A DNA stretch of 5,939 bases from contig PKXR01000158.1 in the NCBI GenBank assembly GCA_003133485.1, positions 305 through 6,243 of the forward strand, in the 5' to 3' direction. The notes beneath the pieces are model-generated. The model was not told the DNA's origin and made no database searches. It was given only the letters and a program-made list of their open reading frames with translations. This document shows positions 5,673-5,939 of this stretch, piece by piece. Position numbers and translations under genes: made by a program. Every line of letters begins with the position of its first letter. Within the stretch, counting starts at the first letter, position 1. This DNA comes from Candidatus Dormiibacterota bacterium (lineage in GTDB: Bacteria; Chloroflexota; Dormibacteria; UBA8260; Bog-877).

Positions 5673-5939
5673 TTAGTCCCCGATCAAGATCCCCAGCTCC
5701 CGGTTGGCGGTCCGGAGCTGGGCGGTCACTTCTCGGGCGTCGCGTCCGTGGGCGAAGATGAAGCCCAGGTACCTGTCGCCTTCAGGGAGCGGCACGATGC
5801 GCCCTCCCAAAGGCACCGACACCTCGACGCCATCAACTCCGGGCAGCCCCAGCACCATCTCCCGCCCCGAGACGGATATCAGCGTCCCAGCCTTGGGAAT
5901 CGGCATCATCATCACCCCGCGGGACCTGGCTTCCAACTC
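5673..5939 (-). CDS. ATP-grasp ligase-like protein, C-terminal fragment (5' end outside window)
   Basis: The frame is open from the right window edge (first codon at 5939) to TAA 5673, giving 88 residues. No start is claimed: the protein enters already in frame (ELEARSRG). VMMMPIPKAGTLISVSG, then GVDGVEVSVPLGGRIVPL and PEGDRYLGFIFAHGRD, followed by a helix (AREVTAQLRTANRELGILI), match the C-terminal domain of ATP-grasp enzymes of the L-amino acid ligase type (LAL_C2-like, also seen in carbamoyl-phosphate synthase/biotin-carboxylase-like ligases). Such enzymes join a carboxylate to an amine using ATP. The catalytic ATP-grasp fold lies outside the window, so substrate and activity cannot be read. 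Other carboxylate-amine ligases with this tail remain possible. Confidence 0.72.
   Translation of the reverse strand, partial: ELEARSRGVMMMPIPKAGTLISVSGREMVLGLPGVDGVEVSVPLGGRIVPLPEGDRYLGFIFAHGRDAREVTAQLRTANRELGILIGD

Noticed and set aside
4996..5676. 226-aa plus-strand ORF
   Set aside because: It lies antisense to the ArdC-like gene, whose zinc motif and domain order are clear. It is a shadow.

Overview
The window is GC-rich bacterial DNA. Every credible gene lies on the minus strand, so transcription runs from the high-coordinate end to the low end. GC-rich codons, frequent GTG starts, U-less hairpins after stop codons and the protein types suggest an actinobacterium or another high-GC terrestrial Gram-positive-like lineage (Dormibacterota and Chloroflexota cannot be excluded). 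No rRNA, tRNA, CRISPR array or recognisable insertion sequence is present.

The right half (3150-5939) looks like ordinary chromosome. In transcription order it holds the C-terminal end of an ATP-grasp ligase-like protein cut by the window edge (5673-5939), an ArdC/ImmA-IrrE-type zinc metallopeptidase homologue (4750-5622), and a 12-helix MFS transporter of the inorganic phosphate:H+ symporter (PHS) type (3150-4583). Short gaps with inverted repeats separate them. No common pathway is evident.

The middle (2371-3149) is about 780 bp without a convincing gene. It contains a probable hairpin terminator behind the transporter, an inverted repeat with extra half-sites near 2706, and a dense run of short perfect hairpins at 2496-2615 that could belong to a structured leader of the next gene.

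The left part (1-2370) encodes exported or cell-surface proteins. First comes a small protein with a SipW/TasA/camelysin-like N-terminus (1832-2370), whose frame is broken by a single apparent frameshift near 2250-2257. After two hairpins comes a 33-codon ORF (1469-1570) with a strong ribosome binding site. Its stop codon overlaps by 4 nt the GTG start of a large surface protein (1-1472, incomplete). That protein has a signal/anchor helix, a Cys-containing N-terminal module, a bacterial Ig-like domain and a long Gly/Asn-rich beta-solenoid-like repeat region. The two surface proteins share an 'LDNG-NQD-CE' type motif, which suggests related modules and perhaps a common surface role. The most notable points are the frameshifted secreted protein, the coupled small ORF and the hairpin-dense intergenic region.
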